Assembly: GCA_001632425.1 (NCBI GenBank)
Contig: KV425566.1
Span: 310,001-374,000, forward strand
Reading direction: 5' to 3'
DNA from: Neolentinus lepideus HHB14362 ss-1
Lineage: Eukaryota; Basidiomycota; Agaricomycetes; Gloeophyllales; Gloeophyllaceae
Length of the DNA: 64,000 nt
The notes beneath the pieces are model-generated. The model ran no database searches, was not told the DNA's origin, and saw only the letters and a list, made by a program, of their open reading frames with translations. Shown here piece by piece: positions 1 to 12,346 of this stretch (positions are counted from its first letter, which is position 1; the number at the start of each line of letters is the position of its first letter). A program made the translations under genes and the position numbers.

Positions 1-1028
1 ACCCGGCTCCTGACTCCCATCCCTGGCCGATGCTTCGAGAGCTTCTTCGGCTTCATCACCGAGCATCAAACGTGAAGACTCGGAATCAATGGAATCAATG
101 GTGTTACTCCGTTTAGGGACGGTTAATTTATTCCAGAACGAGAGGCGGTTGGCAATGGTCTTTGCTACGGAGGTGCTGTCCGACATAATCGAGGAGGGAG
201 TAGATGCACCTGATTCCGTGGGAGATGCTAGGCCATTGTCGTCCTCCTCCAAGGAAGATTCGTGTTTGGTTAGAGGGGTCATCAGCTTTGTTTGAGTCTC
301 ATCGGAGAATTTCACGTGGGGTGAAGTCGGTCCTTCATCTTTGATAACTGGTTGCTCTGTCAGAATAGGGTTTGTGGCTCCTTCTGAGAGAGGGGACGAT
401 GGATGGGCTAACGCCGCATTCCGCGATGCTAGTGTGTTGACCACCATCTTCGCTCGTTCTTCCGTAAGGGGGATGGCCGTGACACTCTTCACGCCATATA
501 CTGGATGGTCATGACTGAGCACTTGAAAGAGCATAAGTTACCGATGCATTCTTCATAAATCAGATTCTTACAAGGTCCTGGCTCAGATCTAGACGTAATA
601 ACCAATAGATACGCCGCTACATAACATACACAATTCAATCCCCTCCTAGATTCCACACAAACAACAATCATACCAGAGAACAACTCCATAATCCCCACAA
701 TCCCATAAACAACCACGCTGTCTGCCCAGTCCGCATCTGGGGCCCCTCCATCTCCCTGGACCTCCTCTACGGTCGGCTTCATGCCCCATCCGATCTGCAC
801 ATGCGACTCGTGGTGCGTCAGGCCGGGAACAAACGGTCTAAGGAGCAATCCCTGGTGCGTTACAAGCACCGCAATGTGTTCGTGCGGAAAGGGGTGCGGG
901 ACGGCGGGTACAACATATTTCGGCTGCAAACCTGTTGCTTGGACCGTCGGGGCAGGCGGAACGGTTACTGGCACGGAGGGCAGCTTTGGCGGTGGCTTCA
1001 GTGATTGTCTAGCAAAGAGACGCTTCAT
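1..1028 (-). CDS. Sac-domain phosphoinositide phosphatase, N-terminal part (cut by window edge)
   Basis: Exons complement(<1..521, 572..616, 674..1028), and the gene continues beyond base 1. The ATG at 1028 opens a proline-rich head. It is followed by residues typical of the start of a Sac phosphatase domain: VVYGIVGIMELF, then YLLVITSR across the first intron, then DHPVYGVKSVTAIPL across the second. After that comes a long acidic, Ser/Thr-rich linker without recognised motifs, which is a usual insertion in fungal Sac proteins. The catalytic CX5R motif would lie outside the window and cannot be checked. Family knowledge: Sac enzymes remove phosphates from phosphatidylinositol phosphates on ER, Golgi or endosomal membranes. 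Whether this is the Sac1 orthologue or another fungal Sac protein cannot be decided from this part. Intron phases are consistent (1,1). Confidence 0.85.
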
Positions 1029-1332
1029 GGCGGGCCAAGAAGTGAACTGTCTAGCGGTGGGCTAGCCTTGCAAGGAGGGGTATCAGCTTAGACTCAGAGC
1101 ATGCCCAGTGCACATTTCAGGCGCGTCATTTCGCGCGTCGCGTAAATATAGATGGCTTACCGCTGGTAACGTACGTACGGTCATGTGCAGTCGTTGTCAA
1201 ACATAGTTGTATGCCTCAGGGTAAAATGTACTAGGGCAGGCAACAGGTACACAAGAGGCATACGCGGTGGTAATACAAGAGTAGAAGTCCATGAGATCCG
1301 AGGTCCGTGCGATAACCGGTATGATCAAGAGG
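1029..1332. other. Upstream region of the Sac gene, 3' side of the next gene
   Basis: About 300 bases between the start of the Sac-domain gene and the stop of the retropepsin-like gene, both on the minus strand. It should hold the Sac promoter and the 3' end of the neighbour. I see no coding or RNA feature. Confidence 0.5.
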
Positions 1333-2455
1333 CTATGTAACAGTGACAATTTCACCTTTACCATCTTTCAAGATGACCAGTTCGCAATCGATCTTCTCGC
1401 CCGTGTCAAGACACACAATGTCCGTGGGATCCGTAGGGTCAGTCTTTATCTGGCGCATCTCCATGAAGGCTCGACCGAGGACGACATCGAAATGCGACTC
1501 TTCGGATAGGTAGACTGAATGCGTAGTTTTTGTGCGGCCAAGTGTGATCGGCCACTTGCCGATACTAAAATTATAGTGAGTGATGGGAACAGTGGTAATC
1601 AAGGACACTTACTTGACAAGGCCACTGTAGCCGTAGTGGCCCGGCGCGGCATCTCGAGGTATGAAACCGTGCTTTAATGCAAACTTCCGGGAGATATAGA
1701 CGTGTCTGTATCCATTCTTCAGGAGCATACGCACTGTAGACACAACATATGCAATGCAGAATATGTTGAAGTATAGCTGGAGTAGCGACGTACCGTCCTT
1801 GACAGGTCCAATACTCCCCATCACTGTCCTCACTCCATTCTCATTGTGGAATTTCTGAAACTCCTTCTTATGCTTTGGGATCCGATCGTCCTCGTCAAGA
1901 GTCTGACTCTTCCGTCTGTTGGATTTACCACTCCTGACTGAGGGGGGGGCCAATCCAGACGACGAAGGATTCGGTGACGCAGCCCCATCACTGGCTCTGA
2001 ATAGATAGAACGATGGGTTGCGATAATCAGGAGCCATAGGAAGGAGGGATTTCGGATTGTTCAGATGCAGGGTGGGCGTGTGACTAGATGATGGGTCGGT
2101 GGCTGTCTTCTGTCGCCACTTAAAGATGGTATAGTCTGAGTCTGCAGAGAATAGACACGTTCATACAGCTACTGAACTCATGACCACTAGACACACTGAC
2201 CATCATCCAAATTCCAAATAGTCTCATTCCATTCGTATTTCACCCATCCCGGCCCTACTCGTTCTCCATGGTAATCAGTGTGCGTCTTTCTGCTAAGCGT
2301 GTCGAAGAGGTTTTGCAGAGAGTCGGTGCTAACTGTTCAAATGATGGCATCAGTCTTCAGACACCTCGCAACGGGTCGCCTGACATACGTGAGTGCACAA
2401 TTGCAAAGGACGACGTGGGCGTGTGCACGTTCACGGTAGGCAGCTCAGAGGACAT
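1333..2455 (-). CDS. Conserved fungal protein with a retropepsin-like C-terminal domain
   Basis: Exons complement(1333..1564, 1613..1733, 1794..2141, 2201..2332, 2389..2455) add up to 299 residues with all phases correct. The start is the ATG at 2455 (MSSELPTVNVHTPTSSFAIV). The middle carries a GPGWVKYEWNETIWNLDD stretch and a basic Ser/Pro-rich linker. The last ~115 residues resemble a retropepsin fold: VRMLLKNGYRHVYISRKF matches the first strand and loop, and FDVVLGRAF matches the ILGR-type second motif. The catalytic D-[ST]-G expected in the first motif is K-N-G here, so protease activity is unlikely. I believe close relatives occur widely in fungi, but I know no assigned function. It may be an ancient domesticated retroelement protease; that is inference. 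Confidence 0.85.
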
Positions 2456-2870
2456 CAGGATGTGACAGTCGAGTAGAATAGAGGCGGCGTATAGGCGAAT
2501 GGACTTGTTCCCTATATATGTTCGATACTGATTTGGACCGAAGGCGGTTTCGGGCGGTTCGATCATGTCACAGCTGCGTCACAGGGGAAGCCCAGACAAT
2601 CCAAACAACATTTGCCAGTCTCGCTTTCTCGAGATAGCATGTTGAGTTTGTCAAGGAGCAATATTAATGTATAGCGCCGTACGTTACATGGGCCTCTGCC
2701 TTGCAACGTTAACTCAGAGTCTTTTGACAGGGATTTCCATTTTGGGCGAATGCCACGTGGCTCTCGTAAAATGTACATGGCTTGCAGTGCCTTGCACACT
2801 CTTGCCTTTCAACCACCTCCGTACTCTCGCCTTTCTAGCCGACCAAGGATCATCCATACGTGAGGTCGTA
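2456..2870. promoter_or_regulatory. Divergent intergenic region between the retropepsin-like gene and SNU13
   Basis: These 415 bases separate two gene starts pointing away from each other, so both promoters should lie here. Small open frames on both strands show no family resemblance and are treated as chance. No specific factor-binding site can be named with confidence. Confidence 0.45.
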
Positions 2871-3430
2871 ATGGCTGAGACTCGATCAAAAGCATGGCCC
2901 CTTGCCGATGCAGTGCTGACCAACCAGGCAAGACTTACTCTGTTACTACAGTCAGACTGACAATGACCGTGGGGTGACGGATGTATTTAGATTCTTGATC
3001 TGGTGCAGCAAGCCTCACAGTACAAGCAGCTTAAGAAGGGTGCTAACGAAGGTGCGTGTATCATAAGGTTCTCCAGGATGCGGTGTTTGTGACTCCCTCT
3101 CTTCAGCCACCAAGACGCTTAATCGCGGTATTGCGGAGTTTATCATCCTGACCGCCGATACTGAGCCCCTGGAAATCCTCCTTCATCTCCCGTTGCTGTG
3201 TGAAGAGAAGGTGCGCAGTTTCTCGTTCCCAAATAGATATTCTTGTACGTGTTGACCACCCCACTCTCAAGAATGTTCCGTATGTCTTCGTGCCGTCGAA
3301 GACAGCCCTTGGTCGGGCCTGTGGCGTCTCAAGACCCGTTATCGCTGCTAGTGTTACGAACAACGAATCCAGAGAGCTTCAGAGCCAGATTCAGACGGTC
3401 AAGAACGCGATCGAGAAGCTTATAGTCTAA
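2871..3430 (+). CDS. SNU13: U4/U6.U5 snRNP and box C/D snoRNP protein Snu13 (15.5K)
   Basis: Exons join(2871..2927, 2991..3051, 3107..3210, 3272..3430) give 126 residues, the usual length. The protein reads [50 protein letters not shown] and [20 protein letters not shown]. These are hallmark Snu13/L7Ae segments, including the kink-turn RNA-binding NE motif ([12 protein letters not shown]). It binds the U4 snRNA 5' stem-loop and box C/D snoRNAs in the nucleus. The first intron (2928..2990) begins with GC rather than GT (CAG|GCAAGA) and ends TTTAG. The only alternative GT donor, at 2951, would break the frame and add residues absent from the family. The start codon gives the normal N-terminus. 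Confidence 0.97.
2928..2990 (+). other. GC-AG intron in SNU13
   Basis: The exon end CAG is followed by GCAAGA, and the intron ends TATTTAG. The downstream exon restores ILDLVQQ directly after LTNQ, exactly as in Snu13 relatives. This is the strongest of the three GC-donor candidates because the site matches the GC-AG consensus. Confidence 0.85.
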
Positions 3431-3821
3431 AATCATGTGCCGGCTTCTACGTGCTGCATCTCGGTTGGAATACTTAGGTATCCAATGGGAATCTCACTAG
3501 TGGCGGAAGAATAGACATCCCAGTGGCGCTATGTCTGTACAACGTCCGTTTCGAAGAATATGTACCAAAGTCAGGTCCACTCACACATTGCGGGGTTAAT
3601 CCAAGTTCTCGCGTTCGGGTCATGGATGCGCATATCCCGATGCCAATATCGCTATGAGGGTTCAGGATAGTCGACAAGCTGCCATAAGTGACGTTGTGTA
3701 TGATCTGCTATGAATAGTACATTCCGCCTGGACAAAATCAAGATAGTAAAGTACTCCATAGATGATGCGCCACAAGAGAAGAGTTACAAAATACAAGGTT
3801 AATGTCGGAGCGCCGCGTACG
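3431..3821. other. Convergent 3' region between SNU13 and UBC9
   Basis: Two convergent genes end at either side of these 391 bases, which should hold their 3' untranslated regions and polyadenylation sites. I see no gene here. Short open frames on the minus strand are in UBC9 introns or UTR and lack any recognisable similarity. Confidence 0.5.
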
Positions 3822-4710
3822 TTACTTAGGGATATTTTCTCGAGCTTGCACCCGTACTCGCCGTCTGTGGACATGTAAGCGATCGTGAAAATGAGTTCTG
3901 CGAAGCTTGTACTCACTCGTACGCGAGCTTATCGTTCCTAGTGGAATGAAATCGGAAACATTTTAGTGCCATATACTAAGATCTTGGAGTGGCAGCAAAC
4001 TCACTTGAACATAGTATACGCATCGCTCTGCGCTGGATCATTCACATTCGGATCGTCCAGAAGATCTTGGATTCCAAGAACAATCTTGGTGCGATCAGTA
4101 CACAGTCAAATAGCGGGCCACTCCAATGGCGCTTACCTGCTTGATTGTGATGGCGGGCTTCCAGCCCTTCTCTTCATCCAGGATAGATAAACATACCGTC
4201 CCCGATGGGTAAACGTTGGGGTGGAACAAGGGCGGAGTGAACTTGCCTATCAGGTATTGGGCGTTAGTAGATAACTCTCTCAGGACAAATCACACTATTC
4301 ACACTTCGGTGGCTTCGACGGGTAGTCTTGAGGTAAAAGAGTCAGCGTCGTTCTCTCTGCAAATGAATGACAAGAATCATACCTTCGGGGAAAATCATCA
4401 TTAGTTTATATACACCACCCTCCCATGCTGTCTGTCAGCGACAAACAATCACATGTTAGCAACGATCCAGACGTAGATGAATAACGCAGCATCGAACCCC
4501 AGTCTTGCCCGGAATGCCGACCTCCCACTCCATCAAATTCATGGATCCATCCACCGCCTTGGTAGGTTTTGCGTAGAAACCCTAGAAGACGCGTGAGTGT
4601 ACGTGAAATTCATGCTCGATCCATGCGTGTGCCGCGGTACTAACGAACGGATGGTCCTTTCGCCACAGCTTCCGCTCCTCAGCGAGACGAGTCCTACAGA
4701 TTCCCGACAT
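3822..4710 (-). CDS. UBC9: SUMO-conjugating enzyme Ubc9 (E2)
   Basis: Eight exons, complement(3822..3864, 3917..3937, 4005..4084, 4137..4246, 4303..4326, 4383..4431, 4498..4581, 4645..4710), encode 158 residues with every phase consistent. Recognisable parts in order: [59 protein letters not shown], the catalytic cysteine in GTVCLSIL, the WKPAITIKQ segment, [11 protein letters not shown] and the basic C-terminus [15 protein letters not shown]. The length and the Ubc9-type N-terminus separate it from ubiquitin E2s. It accepts SUMO from the Aos1-Uba2 E1 and transfers it to nuclear targets. Exons of 21 and 24 bases are unusually small. It is convergent with SNU13. Confidence 0.97.
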
Positions 4711-5378
4711 TCGCGGCGATCTTCGTGGAAATACCAGCGGCAACGCCGAATATCAACAAGAGATGTGGAAACCACGCGTGTCTGCAGGCGTGGAAGTACT
4801 ACTTAAATGCTGAGCGTTGAGACGCGCTGCCGCATTCTACCCCCATCCACACTGCTTAGTCATACATCGGCCACAGTATGGGCACGTGGCCTACAATTGT
4901 CACCGAATTCCAAGATCTGGTTTTAATCTGGCGAGCATCGGTTGTTTGGTTGACAGCTTACTACGGTATCTCAACAAATACAGAGATCTATCCGCAGACT
5001 TCCTCGAGGCGCTCTTCTCAGTCGCTACATTCGGGACAGAGAGAACTCGAGACGGATAGATATCTGATCGCCCACCTCGAGGCATCCAAGGACAATACAA
5101 CTGTGGCATTCCCGGAGACACGATCATAATTCTATATTTACATGTAGATACTTCGGCATACCAGATAACGATTCTCACCACGTTTATAGAATATCTCGGC
5201 GGAAGATAATTAGGACCCACAGCCTCATCGGCGGAGGACAAGTGTCCGCCAGATACAGTTCCTCAAGTCCCTTATAAAGCCTACGCAGTAATGAACACCG
5301 AGTCTGTTCGTCAATACTACTCTGTACCTCTGACGGCCCACCGCGCCAGAGCGCCACGCCGAGGCAGTCAAGACCACC
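4711..5378. promoter_or_regulatory. Divergent intergenic region between UBC9 and a methyltransferase gene
   Basis: A 668-base space between two outward-facing gene starts. It should contain both promoters. Open frames of 80-113 codons occur on both strands but have no family features or splice logic, so I call no gene. Confidence 0.45.
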
Positions 5379-6928
5379 ATGGAGGACAGCGACAATGACA
5401 CCGACATGTCTGTCAGGTCATGGAGTCCGGCACCATCCTTGTATTCTTTCCACCCATCCATCGACGAACGACTGCTAGTGGGTGCTTCAGTACGCATCGT
5501 AGTAGTCTTCTGTAACAGCGTGGCTTTTGTCTTAGCTTCGCAACGTTCACGGACGAATTCTGAACAGTCAAAATGAAGTGAGCGCCTCTTCATTCTTCCG
5601 ATTTACGAGATTTCTCACAAGATACTCTGCACCCATAGACATACATGCTACCAGCAGTGCGTACTGTTGTGATGTTCTACACTCCCCACCTGATCCTCAC
5701 CTAGGACGTCGAAGAGCACCAGCGCTTGGATCTGCAACACCAGATATATTGCCTCATGCTCGGGGACTTGTTATACCCAGCTCCAGACATGGTTCAAACT
5801 GCCCTCAGACCTCGCAACGATTACCAGCCTGCCATATTTGATGTCGGAACGGGCAGTGGCAGCTGGTAGGTGCTTCGATACGCCACGTAGAGACAGCCAT
5901 TTACATGATGCATAGGGCACTCGGTATGGCCAAGGAGTTCCCTCACTGTAGGGTGGTTGGCGTGGACCTTGCGCCGATACGTGTGATAGGGTTAGTGCTT
6001 CTCGTGATGGAGGGATCCTTCCTAATGATATATCTCATTAGGCCACTACCACAGAATGTCAGGTTAGCTCGAGTCTTATTTCGCTAATTACAATACTTAC
6101 AACGTCTTCAGATTCGAGATTGACGATGTGAGGAAACACATCTTCTGCATTTCAGACACTGACATTCAGGCAGGCAAATCTAGGCTTCGCACATTACAGA
6201 CGGAGCTTCGATGTGATACACGCTCGAGCTATTTCAGGTGGGGTAAGTCCCTGTGCACGACCTGCAATCATCTTCCTAGGACTGATGATTCTTGTCGCAG
6301 ATACATGATTTCAAGGGCCTGCTGCACGAATTTGCAGATGCACTCAGGCCTGGAGGAGTCCTACTTCTGGCAGACGGTGAGATGCAGCTTTACGACGAGT
6401 CGAGAGAGCCGTTACCTGCCCTCGAGCCAGGAGAGCCTGGATTTTCTTGGACGCAGAGAATATTTTTCTCGGCTTACAATGCGATGAAAAGTCGTGGAGG
6501 GTCCATAGACTCCCCAAATCTGAGCTCCAAATGGCTACAGGAAGACGGACATTTCACTAACATCGGCTGGACCAAAATCTTTATCCCCATCGGACCCTGG
6601 GTTGAAAGTAAGCACCCATACCTTCAGAACTGTAGTGCGACTACTTAATCGTTTCAGGCGCTTCTCCACGAGAAAGGCAGATGGCCGAGATGTTGCGGAC
6701 TAATTGTCTCACTCATATTAATGGTATGGCACCTCTATTACTCAGGTGAGATACACAGAACGTTCGCCACATAAAGGTTCTGATCTTCCCAACGCCCATG
6801 TATCAAGTGAGGGGTACTTTCCAGAAACGGTTGAGAGGATGCAGCGCGAGGCCGCCGTCGAACTCCAGTCTCTACAAGTGCATCTCTACAGCCGCTGGAG
6901 CTTTGCCTGGGGGTTGAAGGTTCAGTAG
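5379..6928 (+). CDS. SAM-dependent methyltransferase, LaeA/TAM type
   Basis: Eleven exons, join(5379..5489, 5536..5577, 5639..5656, 5705..5865, 5916..5990, 6042..6062, 6112..6127, 6174..6242, 6301..6607, 6658..6745, 6808..6928), give 342 residues with consistent phases. The order of motifs is that of the fungal LaeA-like class: N-terminal GRILNSQNE-TYMLPA-DVEEHQRLDLQH, SAM-binding motif I IFDVGTGSGSW, acidic motif RVVGVDLAP, FEIDDANLGFAH, FDVIHARAISGG and FKGLLHEFADALRPGGVLLL. The C-terminus ends SRWSFAWGLKVQ. Several exons are only 16-21 bases. The substrate is unknown. Despite the LaeA resemblance the neighbours are housekeeping genes, so no secondary-metabolite cluster is implied. It could be one of many paralogues of this expanded agaricomycete family. 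Confidence 0.9.
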
Positions 6929-7646
6929 ATCAACTCTGGCGGGCAGACAAAATGCTTCCCTTTTTTGTGTCGTCTTTTACCTCTCATCTACTAATTTCCA
7001 CGTTCAACCGCATGAGATGTATCATGTAGCATGATTGGCCTCCGGGCTTCCTAAACTAACATAAATTAATTGAGAAGACAGTAGCCTTGAGAACAATTCA
7101 TGATCAATGCAGTCCGTACCTGCGGACATGATGGCGGGCCCAATACTATCACCGCCGGTGACAGTAGTACTGTCTGAAGTAATCTATGATCGGATGGGCG
7201 GGTGCCAGGGAGAAATCCTTGCACTGTCACCATACCTTCGACGACTACCGATGCTCACGCTAATAAACTTTGCGTTCATAGACATTCTCGTCGCCGGTAA
7301 TCTTTCAACTGGGAATAAGATTAGACATGTGCCAGACTGTCGGACAAAAGAAACGTGCCCTTGTCATGACCCGTCTCCTACGGAGTTTCCCTGTTATCGA
7401 TACAACACGGAGACGTCTTGGACGCTGTAAAGCTGAATTGCTAGCATCGATCCGAGTCCTCCGGTGTGTTGATGAGGATGACCTGCCAGTGCGAAACCTT
7501 CGTTCTTACATGTCCCGAAATGGAAACGCTTCGAAGAAGCATCACAATCTCCCACGGGACGCGTCTGCTTGGCGCAGTGCTCTAGCCGCGTCACCTCTAA
7601 CCGCAATACTTGCAATTGTGCTTTACTTCCAGGTTCTCGACGCGCC
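6929..7646. other. Intergenic region upstream of PRE2
   Basis: 718 bases between two same-strand genes. It should hold the 3' end of the methyltransferase gene and the PRE2 promoter. Overlapping frames of about 107 codons on both strands at 7107-7702 share no known motif and are judged spurious. Confidence 0.45.
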
Positions 7647-8927
<1,281 letters not shown>

Positions 8928-9069
8928 TACTTCCTGTATTTACATATCATTGATCAGTGATCAAATGAGCGGAATATTCTATAATACAATAGCGCTGAAC
9001 CATTCTAGATCATGTTCCTACAACATATAAGTAACCTCTCCGAACCAATTGCCGCACGGGTCATATCTC

Positions 9070-10236
9070 TTACATCTTGACAACATTGTTAGCAATCCAC
9101 TGCCGAATAAAGGTGCTGCTCATCTTGGTTTGCTTGAGCAGCTCGGCGTCTGAGTGATCCAAGCTTGTTTCAGTGGATGAGATGACGTCTATGACAAATG
9201 TCTGTAACGGTGGCAGCGATTTCTCCTTGCGCGATTTGTCGACTGTATGCCAACACTTCAATCTCTACGCAATGTCGTTGTACAAGACACTCACTCGATG
9301 CACCACCGGACACCGTTTCCCTGCTCAGTACCAATGCTTGAATATTGGGATCCCAGGCGGTCGGGCCGCACACATCTTTGATGGGTACAATATCATAGAC
9401 AAGTCCAGGCTTGAATAACTCTAAGAAACCTCGAACACGAGCTATTCGATCGGGTAGCTTCTCCAGGATTTCTTTGTTGGACTTCTTTATCAGGAGCTCA
9501 TCGTCTATGTTTTCACAAGTCAAGCCATACACCAGAAATATGTTTAACACGAATGACACTCACCGGTCACCCCAACAATGACTTTCTCGGCAGCAATCCA
9601 AGCACTCATGCTGAGCAGGATCTTATGTCCAGCATGGAGGTGGTCAAATGTTCCTCCAAGGGCAACCACCGGATATAGCGATGGTAACGATTCATCGCAC
9701 ACTCTAGTTTGCGACGCAGGATGACTGTAATTCGACGATAGATATGCAAGGCCTCCTGGAGGTAACCACGTCTGCGGTAAGGATGTTACAGATCGGGGAA
9801 GTTGTGTACGGAATTGCGGCTCTATCGGTAGAACATTTTCAATCGCACGGATCTAAACCACGGGATAGTCCAAACGCGCACCTCCTGCGATTCTGAATAG
9901 CCTTTGCATTCCGTCACCCAGACCCTCGGAGAGTTTATCCGCCGTGCCCTTCAACAGCACATCCACATCCATCAAGACCCTGTCATGCTCTTGCGCAATC
10001 CTCGTCGCTTGCACGTATACGTATGTCAGGAGTCTCTGAACGTCGTCCCATGCCGCCGTAGGCGAGATACCCTTGTCCGCATTGAAGAGCTCGGATACCA
10101 GTACAATTAGCAGTCTTGTCCTCGTTCTGGCTGTGATGTGAGATATCGCAAGACCGAGTGCATGTGCTACTTCAAAGGATTCGAGGTGAGCCAAGAGAAG
10201 GGCTCGGTCTAAGTCAGGTGTCGTAAGCGAAAGCAT
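9070..10236 (-). CDS. CAB4: Phosphopantetheine adenylyltransferase (CoA synthesis, CAB4 type)
   Basis: Exons complement(9070..9242, 9295..9504, 9564..9821, 9882..10236) give 331 residues in phase. The N-terminal half (about 200 residues) contains TYVYVQATRIAQEHDRVLMD, typical of fungal Cab4. The nucleotidyltransferase core follows: VVALGGTFDHLHAGHKILL with the T/HxGH signature, VIVGVTDDELLIKK, YDIVPIKDVCGPT, ALVLSRETVSGGA, and a C-terminal KMSSTFIRQW. It makes dephospho-CoA from 4'-phosphopantetheine and ATP. As in other fungi, no dephospho-CoA kinase domain is fused. The first intron (9822..9881) removes an in-frame stop that would otherwise end the first exon at 9853. Confidence 0.93.
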
Positions 10237-12346
10237 AGTTAGTGTCTATGCAGGTCCAAGCAGGCCATCACTGGTTTGCGCGCGTAGATGTCCTTGCACA
10301 ACTTGCTTTATGATAACGTCATTCATGGCAGACTTGATCTCAACGCACGCGGGGGCAGAATAGATGCAGCTCAGTCGATGCAGTAAGTACTATCGCTGGA
10401 GACTGTATTTGGGCTCCTACCTCGACTTCCATGAGCGTATCGTCTGGCATTCGACGTGAATTACCTTGCGACCAGCAAGGTATTCTCCCACTCCCGGATA
10501 TCAAGCCAAAATTTCTGCCATTGTTTACACATATTTGTCATCTATGGCTCAGTATCGCCGGCCGTGACGTCATTGTCTCGAAACTTTGCTCATATTCGAC
10601 GCACGTAACGGACAATCACTCCCTTTTACTTTTACTTTAGACGCACATCCTGGATTCTGTTAGCAATTGTATGTCCGTTTTGCCACAATGACATTGTCTG
10701 ATGACTAGCCTTGTATATCCTTTGCCAGATGTACTTCTCGTGCTCAGGTTCACTGAATCATTGCTGACCTGCTTCTATGGTCCAGCTGGTCCCTGCTACA
10801 TTGACCTCTTCGCCGTATCCGAGTCAGCAGCATAGTGTAAGTTCACATTCTCATTTCCGGGTTCACTGACCTGTTTCCTTTGTTCAGCTTGCTCCTGGGA
10901 CATTGACCACTTCACCGCATTCAAATCCGATGCAGTCGAGCATATCACAAATAAGAGAATAGCCATTTCGTCATATAGCCCTACACATTCATCGGGTTTA
11001 AAGCAGAGGTTTACATGAGTTTAATCAACTAATCAACTCCATGCCTCTGCCTTAATGCAGCATATCTGCCCACTGTGCTCAGTGCAGCGTCTACGGAGCA
11101 GCATATCCTGTACTGCTCCACGCATTAGTATGGCGTACTCCGAGCTCCCTCTCGGTGTATCCATTGGCGCTCATCTCACATCATCAAGGGACGGTGATCG
11201 ATGAGTGCCTTGCTCACCTGGGAGGACCAAATAAAAAACTGGAGGTAGGGCATCTGTCAACCTCGCGCTGCTGTCCTCCCAGCACTAGCACCATTTCGAG
11301 TGCTTGCCTGTTACTGCCTCCGTTCGTCTTTAGTCTGTGCTTATGTGCAGTTTCCTGCTTGTATTGCATTATCTGTACATGATGCCTCTCAATGCAATCT
11401 CAGGCTACTCTGAGTGTCAGAGCAGTTGTGCTCCCATAGTCATTTATTTACTTGTGCCTTTCGCGTGGTAGAGGAAATTGATTAATTGAAGCGACATCGG
11501 TGTGCCCGCAGCACAGTTGTGTAAATATAAACACCTTAACTTACAGTAATAAAATCAGACTAGGTCGCAAGGTATTCGCCCGGCGGTAGCCGGCGCTTCT
11601 CGAGTATGAGCTAGCATTTCCTTGCTGTTGTGTCAATTCTCTGCCAGGCCTGCAAGTGCGCAACGCTTAGGTGTTGCTACACTATCACGAAACCACTCTG
11701 GCAGGCTGCAGCAGCTACAGGTACGGGGAGAAGACAGAACACGGCTTGAACGTGGTGACGGTCAGGATTGTATCAACGTACGAAAGCCTCGTCAATTCGG
11801 CATAAGGATTATTCAGCCCCAAAGACCAAATATTAATGAAGGCGTACGCCGCGAAGTTCAGTCGAAAATGGACGATCCTTACGACTCTGGAGCGTGGTCG
11901 ACCCGGAGCCGTATTGATCCCGAAACCCTTAGGGACCAGGATAGCATGATCAGAGCTTCGCCTGGCGAGGTTGGTCGAGCACTGGTTTCATCGAAGAAAC
12001 CCCGCAACGGGCGTCAGGGACAAGGGGGCCTCCATTGGTCGTACTACTAAGCAATGTTGGGCCGTCTAGATCCAGAGCGAGGATACCGTCTTACGAAGAA
12101 TATAGAATGCATCCCTCTCTGCCGACGCAGAGGGACCGGAGATTACGGGCATATTTTGGGATCGTCTTTGGACTGCGTCTACAAGACTGGATACAAGCTC
12201 CAGGTCAATCCTGTCTTGCCTCCTTAAATCCAGGTCTCTCCATGTACTCACAATGGAGGGTATTAAAGACGTTTCCTTGTTAACTTTGAGTTCTCAACCA
12301 AGTACTAGCAAGTTCAAGCAGCCGCATCATATCGAGCATTCAGAGA
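10237..12346. other. Gene-poor 2.1 kb region
   Basis: No gene can be supported. The left end should hold the CAB4 promoter and the right end the promoter of the aldo-keto reductase gene. An open frame of 142 codons on the plus strand (11622..12050) is Arg/Gln-rich and matches nothing I know; opposite-strand frames are similar chance products. An imperfect direct duplication lies at 10747-10939 and is listed separately. The stretch could contain a decayed gene or a non-coding transcript. Confidence 0.4.
10747..10939 (+). repeat. Imperfect tandem duplication of an exon-like unit, period about 113 bases
   Basis: The unit starting near 10747 (GGTTCACTGA, then a TCCAG acceptor-like site and CTGGTCCCTGCTACATTGAC) recurs near 10860 (GGGTTCACTGA, TTCAG, CTTGCTCCTGGGACATTGAC). 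Read in the same frame, the two units give LVPATLTSSPYPS and LAPGTLTTSPHSN. Each is preceded by a plausible 3' splice site. No flanking gene could be built, so it may be a relic of a repeat-bearing gene or chance duplication of non-coding DNA. Confidence 0.4.

Noticed and set aside
1333..1564. The DTG in CLDTGEKIDC as an aspartic-protease active site
   Set aside because: It lies after the ILGR-like motif. In retropepsins the catalytic triad comes before it, and that position holds K-N-G.
5379..6928. A secondary-metabolite cluster around the LaeA-like methyltransferase
   Set aside because: All neighbours are housekeeping genes (UBC9, SNU13, PRE2, CAB4), with no synthase, P450 or transporter nearby.
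9853..10236. CAB4 as two separate genes split by an in-frame TAG at about 9853
   Set aside because: A 60-base GT-AG intron (9822..9881) removes the stop and restores one full-length enzyme in phase.
11622..12050. 142-codon plus-strand frame as a gene
   Set aside because: No recognisable domain, odd Arg/Gln composition and no splice or promoter logic.
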